Positions 58,024 through 64,000 of a stretch of 64,000 nt of DNA are shown here, in pieces (the stretch's first letter is position 1; each line of letters starts with the position of its first letter). Below the pieces are notes generated by a model. The model worked only from the letters and a program-made list of their open reading frames with translations, was not told the origin of the DNA and searched no databases. Source of the stretch: Brachionus rotundiformis (taxonomy: Eukaryota; Rotifera; Eurotatoria; Ploima; Brachionidae); NCBI GenBank assembly GCA_016802295.1, contig JAESIW010000180.1, positions 2,938,102-3,002,101 of the forward strand, written 5' to 3'. The translations under genes were made by a program, and so were the position numbers.

Positions 58024-61000
58024 GTACAATTTTTATTCAACAGCTTGCCAACTTTATACAATATAGACAATGTGTCTTGAATAAGGTAGCACGCGAATTC
58101 GCTTTTAAATTTGATTTCTAGGTAATTAAAAAGATTTACCATTACGATTTATCAAAAATTTATTGCTCAAGTTTTCAGTATTTATCTTAGAGATGTTTTC
58201 CAGGAGCATATTTATATCTGTAGCTGCTTTTGGGATAAAAATTTGATAATTCCTATGCGTCTAAATTAAGAACTTTAAATTCGAAAATCGCAAAGATTTC
58301 TTCAAATATAAATAATTAATTATTATCTTTGAATAAAGATATTGAAATATAAAATTGAGCAAAAATGATTAATGTTTAAGATTGGCTGCCATAATAAACT
58401 TTTAATCTAACTTTTAATCATACTTGATAAGCTAGTCTTGCAAGATCTGTCGAACAAAAAGCTAATCGAGACAAAAGGGAAATTGGCAAAATTGACTCAT
58501 CGGATTCCAGCATAAACCGAATGAGTAGCTTTGGCTAAATGCATCCAATTATTTCTGCATGAAGCACTCCAACATTCAAAAATTGACAGGTAGCTTAGTT
58601 TAAAAATAATGAGAGATGAAAAAAAATTATTCGAATAATTAAACCATAAATATAAGTGATATTTTCCTCCTAAATGATCAAATAATAAACATGGGCGTCT
58701 AAATTTAAAGCGTATTGAAAATTAATATTTATTTTTTTGATTTTATTCGATATTGAATAGTATTTTAATCTTATCATTATCAATTTTTATAAACATAAAT
58801 TCTTTGAATATTTTTTTAGTTTCAAAATTATTTTTCACCTTTAAAAAAATATCTAGCTTAAAAATTACTTAAAATCGCTTTAGCTTAAAATATCTACATG
58901 CTTAATTAATTATTTTATGTGAATTTTATGGAAATTAAGACCTATTAACAGGCTTTTTCCCAATGTTGTTGATTAAAAGCACTCCAGATTGCGTTTTAAA
59001 AATAATTAAATTGATTTTATATTAATCCAGGACGTAATTTTTATTAAGTTTTACATAACATGTATAATTATTTTATATAATGTAAAATTGTTTTTTCATA
59101 CATAAAAAATTAATTAGATTTTTCATTTCTATTGTTTTAACCGAGACATATTCAAAATTGAACTAATTAAAATTTTAAAAATAGAAAACTAGACTAGTTT
59201 AAAAAATTTAATTCTTTTCTTAAAAATAAGAATTTTTTTAAATCTTGTAAATTTTCTATCCTGTTTTGAATACACAAACAACTTATTAATTTTTAGCTAA
59301 AGACTCTATAAATAAATAAATGGAGAATATTTTCTTAGAGTAAATTGGCAAAAAATTATGCCTCTAATAAAAACTATAAATCATAAAAGATTCAACGACG
59401 ACATGCTTTATTTTAGTTTGAAAATTAAAGGAAATTGTGCTCTTAAATTTAATAAAAAATAGATTTTTGTATCTTAAAGTAACTTGTGTGTGTTAAAAGT
59501 TGTAGGTTTTTGAATTTAGACACCTTTTAATGTCATAGGAAAATAAAACCACAAGTATTTTCAAGATTCCTATCAAAATGGATTATTAATTTGTTATTAA
59601 AATTCTATTTTTACTCTCGTTTGGGAGCATACAAAAATCTAATTAAATTTAAGTATATGAGCTTTAATGTGAATGTTTAATTTACATTTTTATTAAAACA
59701 AAAGCCTCAAGTCAAAGAAAACCAGGATTCTTAAATAATGGAAAAATATTTCATGATCAAACGACTTGAAATTAATGAATTTGGTTAATGAAAACGCAAC
59801 AAGGACTAAAATAAGAGCTAAAAAAGATCAGTCCTACCTATTGATTTAAAAATGTATCATTTTTGATTTCAAAGATATAAAATTTCAACAAAAAAAGACA
59901 CTTAATCCCCTCAAAAATGATATCCAATATTGTCTTGAATATTTATTTAAAAAAATAAGAATCACAAATTAATTTTCTATTTGTTATTTAGTAATAAATT
60001 GAAAATTTCTAGATAATATAATCTATCTATTCAGAAACAATTTTAAAAACACTGTGAAAAGTCCTGTCATGATGAAAAAGTTTTCCTGTGGGATTTCCAA
60101 CTTGGCATTTTTAGATTCAAATTATTGATTATATAAAAAATAGTTAATATTCTACGGTCAATTTAGTTTAACTAAAATAACAAAGCAGAACAATTAACGT
60201 AGTTCCGTTATAGTAGACTTTTAATTTTTTTAGTTCATTTCTACCGACGTGTTTGATTTGATTGATTAAATTAAAATATTAACTTTTTAATTTAACTGTT
60301 TACTGTAAAATTTAAATCTATTTTTCATTTTTATCTAAATATCGAAGGTCTATAAATTTAATAAATTTTTTTTAACAATACTAGCTTTGTGACATCAGTA
60401 AATAAATCAAAAATTAATGAAAAAAAACAATGACAAGAACGTGCTTATTATTTTCAGAGTTTTCTATTTTTGAAATTTTGTCTTATTACTAATTTAAGTT
60501 TTAAATAAAAAAAAAAGAATTTGTCATGTATTTATGTAGTAATTAACTGCGACGATTGTGATCCCCAATAGACAAATTAATCTTTTTTTATACATATTAT
60601 GAAATCATTGATTTGAACATAATAGTGTCATGGAAAAACTTTTAATTCCTTTTAAATACATTTTTAAAGCTATATTTTTTCAGCATTAGTACTACTATTT
60701 TTAATTACATAAATAATTTAAAAAGCAGTTGCAGGATACGATTCGAAAATTTGCTCAATAACGGAAGATACAAAGTTAACAAATCAGTAATTAAATATTT
60801 AATTTTTATTTATTGAGGCAGCATTTTTAAATAAGCTAATTATAAGACTTTTATTAGAGAAAAAAAACTAGAGAAAGAAAATTATCTTGGGCTTATTAAA
60901 TCATTCGTTTAACTTCCATTTTCTTATTAAATGAATTGAAAATTTTGTTGATAGAAATTGGAAAAACATTTTATCAATTATTGTGTTTTGTTTAGTGAAA

Positions 61001-61297
61001 ATTAAGTAGAAAAAATTCATAGCCTCATCTCAAAGCTTTTTATTTCAGGTTTTTGGCTACAGTGTAAAAAATAAAAATATTCTAACTGATATTGTTGTTG
61101 ATATAATGAATCTTAATATTAGAAAGCTATTTAATTTGAAATTCCTGTTCAAATATAATGCTACTTAAACATCTAATAAGGTGAATTGAGTCTAAAAATA
61201 TTGAATTTAATCTAATTGATTAGTTTGAATTTTATTTCCGCTTTGGAAAAATTTGAGATCTGTTGACAGCTCTATTAGAACACAAAAGGAAAAGTTG

Positions 61298-61340
61298 CTT
61301 TATTTATTTATTTATTTCAATGAGCGCCTTAAAGGCGATG
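61298..61340. repeat. (TTTA)n microsatellite next to a CG-rich palindrome
   Basis: Several TTTA/TATT repeats are followed by TCAATGAGCGCCTTAAAGGCGATG. The CGCCTT(A)AAGGCG core is an inverted repeat and its GC content is exceptional here. A simple repeat next to a hairpin is typical of the 3' end of a retroposon (LINE or SINE), so this may be a tail-only remnant. Confidence 0.4.
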
Positions 61341-62228
61341 TAAAAATAAAAAAAATTTTTTAATAATTTAAGACAAAGTTTAAGTCTTTTCCAAAGAAAA
61401 AAAAAAACAAAAAATAAAAACATTTTAAAGTTTTGAATATTCTTTATTAATAGCTAAAACTCTATTTAAAACATGCTATTTTGATGTTTCGTCAAACTTA
61501 ATTCAAAATTTTTATAAGGTTAAAATAATCTTCCTAAATGAAAAAATATTTACTGTGATGAATTTAATTTTTTTTCTAAATAAATTCCCACACAGCTCTA
61601 AGACACTTTATACTTAAATGTAAAACTTTGAAAATAGCAATTTTTTATTTTTAAACTAATTTATAAACAATCAATACTAAATCAAAACAGATGTCTTTTT
61701 AAGAAAATTTTTTATCTATCAATATTCGAGTTTAAAAAAAAACTAAGAAAATATTTCTAAAAATTTACTAATGTAATTGAAACTTTATCAATATTATTAT
61801 TATAATTCTTGGAATAAATTTGACAGCAAAAAAATAATTAATCTACATAGTATTCTTTTATTTTTAAATTAAATTTAAAAAAAATTAATTAAATAATTCA
61901 CTCAGCCAATTTTATATTTGTGACATAAATTTTTTCTAAAAACCTTGATGAAACGGTTTTATATAAATTTTATAATTCAATGAGTTCGAAAATATTAATT
62001 TAATCAGGATTAATTACAAAAAAGATTTAAATATCTTAGAATGGATTATAGAATCGCGAATAATAATTTCCAAAATTTTAAAATTAATAAAATTATAATC
62101 TTAATAATTTTTTGTATCACTTATTATTATCCTGTCACGAGTAATTATGGCCTAAATATTTCACTCACTAAAAATTAATTTAAAATAATAAAATTTTAGT
62201 TGTCTGCAGCCTAAAATCTTAAAACTAC

Positions 62229-62346
62229 TTATTGGTATTTCCTTGGAAAAATATCTGAAACAAATTAGGCGCCACAAACAATAACTGTAGTTCTAAGATA
62301 GGAAGCTGATTTCGCGATGGCATTATTCCTTGTTCCTCGGGGACAA
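62229..62346 (-). CDS. Possible internal exon of unidentified gene
   Basis: Minus strand after a TCTATTTTTAG acceptor reads VPEEQGIMPSRNQLPILELQ, then LLFVAPNLFQIFFQGNTN, and ends at an AAGTAGTT-type donor. The composition (Pro, Gln, Arg, Glu) and GC content differ from the surrounding random frames. No neighbouring exon was identified and I do not recognise the peptide. It may belong to a gene beyond the right edge or be a dead fragment. Confidence 0.25.
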
Positions 62347-64000
62347 CTAAAAATAGAAAATTAGCATTAAGTCGAACCAGTAGTATATTTTTCTATCATC
62401 GAGCCTGATATTTGGCTCTTATGCTTTTAATTTACTTGAATACTACTCCATTTATTTAGACTGAACTATGAATTTTTCCTATCTGCTTAAGGATACATTT
62501 CATATTTTAAGATATTTTTTTTATCTTTTTTTTCAATCGACACGAAACATTCAAGAGCTTTTATTTATGTAAACACAAATTTAATCGATTAAAGCACAAA
62601 ATTAAATATCTTAAAATTTAATTCAAATGATTGGTTTGGTTTAATGTATAAGAAAATAGAAAATGGTTATATTTAACCGAAAGTAATTAAGCCATTATTT
62701 TCCGTAAATAGATCTCTAGTGTTAGGCGAAGAAAAATTCCTAATGGGTTACATTAAACGAAGAGCACAATAGTTAATTATAAAGTTAAATAAGAGATCAT
62801 AAAATTTTTATTTTAAAATAATTGGCATTGTGCTAAGCATGTACTACCAGGGGCGTTTTTGGAAACTAATTACATTTGCTTAAAAGCGACAACTTATAAA
62901 ATTTAATTAAAATAGAAATCTTATTCAAAAAATTTATTTATAAACGATTCGATTAAATTCTGTGGCAGTGATCAATGACTGCCATACGTCACAGAAAAAT
63001 TTCTTAATTGATCCCAAGCCTTAAAAAGTCATTGAATATTTGATTAAGTTTTAGAATTTAATTTTTTTTTAATTTTTAAATTTGTTTCAGATTTGATTAG
63101 CTCATTTGATAAGACACTTTTACAAATTAAATGTTTTTTTTTTATTTATTAAAGATGACAAATTATCTTATTAACTTAAAAGCCTCTTACTAAAAAAAGC
63201 ATTTATTGATTGCTTCATGCAAAAAAAATATTTTCTCCTACGTAAACCAACATTGTCAAGTCTTTCTAAAAAAAAAGTTTTATTCTTAAAATATTTATGA
63301 GAAAAAATTTAAATCATTTAAAATTTTTGTAATGGTTCGATCATTTATTTTATTTTTGCAGATCATTTTAAAGATAAAATATAATATTTGATACGATCGA
63401 TTTATTTAAAGAGAGCGGAATATTTACATACGTTATAATATGATTTATCATGAAATTATTTAAAACTTTGCCAAATTTTTTAGTACATAAAAATCACAAG
63501 CCAATTTTATTTTTTAACTTATTAATTGATCTATGTATTGAAAGGAAAAAAATAGAAAACTCTATTTTTAGGCTTCATCAAATGAATAAATATTTAAAAT
63601 TGATCTAAATAAATAGAACTTTTTTTAAATAGGAAATTAAATAAAAGATAAAACTAATGCTCTGATTTCATAAGCTTAATTATTTGTAAATAATTTTGTT
63701 TATAGTTTGAGATAAATTAGTCACATAAATATGCCAATTGGCGTCTTATTTAAAAAGCTGTCATACGAAGCTCGTATTTCTCATTAAAAAAATAAACTAA
63801 TGCGAATTTTAGCTAAAAATTAATTCTATAAATTTATTGAAAACGAATATTCTCAGAGTTGCTTGATTAGCTGAGACAAAAGTTTGAATTCATAAATCAT
63901 TAATTAATAAACATTTTTTTTTGACATGAAATATTAAATTTTCGTATATTTAATTAATCAGTCATTGAGTCATTGAGCAAAATTATGATATTTAAAATTA

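Larger units (their letters stand above)
58024..64000. other. Long gene-poor AT-rich region
   Basis: Nearly 6 kb without a supported gene. It contains a (TTTA)n run joined to a GCGCCTTAAAGGCG palindrome at about 61298-61340 and one possible minus-strand exon at 62229-62346. The rest shows nothing recognisable. Confidence 0.45.

Noticed and set aside
1..64000. CRISPR arrays, operons, ribosome binding sites, bacterial or viral genes
   Set aside because: The DNA is eukaryotic with spliced genes throughout; no spaced direct-repeat array or prokaryote-like gene cluster was seen.

Overview
The window is nuclear DNA of a small invertebrate animal. It is very AT-rich, and its genes are broken by tiny introns (mostly 40-70 bp) with GT..AG ends. 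Gene content is metazoan: Flower, PSMD4, PRC1, LIM-homeobox, aminergic GPCR, Ro60, and an adipokinetic-hormone (AKH) type neuropeptide. An AKH-type peptide together with an APGW-amide motif points to a protostome, plausibly a lophotrochozoan or gnathiferan such as a rotifer. This placement is inference. Most gene models were built by hand from splice sites, and exon phases were checked to add up for most of them.

Layout. 0.7-3.6 kb: PRADC1 (+) and two tandem Flower/CACFD1 genes (-). 5.3-7.5 kb: an AKH/APGW-amide precursor (+) and the proteasome ubiquitin receptor PSMD4 (+). 8.8-11.1 kb: the spindle-midzone bundler PRC1 (-). 11.6-12.9 kb: retrotransposon relics. 13.9-19.2 kb: a 14-finger C2H2 zinc-finger gene (-) with a tRNA-derived SINE-like repeat in its long intron. 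19.2-24.9 kb: gene-poor. 24.9-28.0 kb: ATP5MK and METTL13 (-). 28.5-32.2 kb: a coiled-coil gene (+), TSNAXIP1-like by N-terminus. 32.3-35.7 kb: a young, non-autonomous LTR retrotransposon lying in minus orientation, with identical 277-bp LTRs and an extraordinary 71-bp duplication of flanking DNA. 35.8-36.0 kb: stranded exon-like sequence. 36.0-39.2 kb: a SIRT2-like deacylase (-) and a LHX6/8 (Arrowhead) LIM-homeobox gene (-). 41.5-43.3 kb: SUCLG1 (-) and an orphan copy of its first exon. 44.5-45.2 kb: a LINE relic and a Mutator-like foldback MITE. 45.7-46.5 kb: NME6 (+). 47.1-48.2 kb: a LINE relic and a diverged inverted repeat. 48.7-52.0 kb: a Ro60 homologue (+) with a degenerate MIDAS. 52.2-54.3 kb: two LINE relics. 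54.6-57.5 kb: an aminergic GPCR (-). 57.6-64 kb: gene-poor, with two possible orphan exons.

The genes do not form one pathway. They are mostly single-copy housekeeping or neural genes. The main signals worth following are the combined AKH/APGW-amide precursor, the LTR element with the 71-bp flanking duplication and displaced exons, the tandem Flower pair with identical exon lengths, the MIDAS-less Ro60, and the duplicated SUCLG1 presequence exon.
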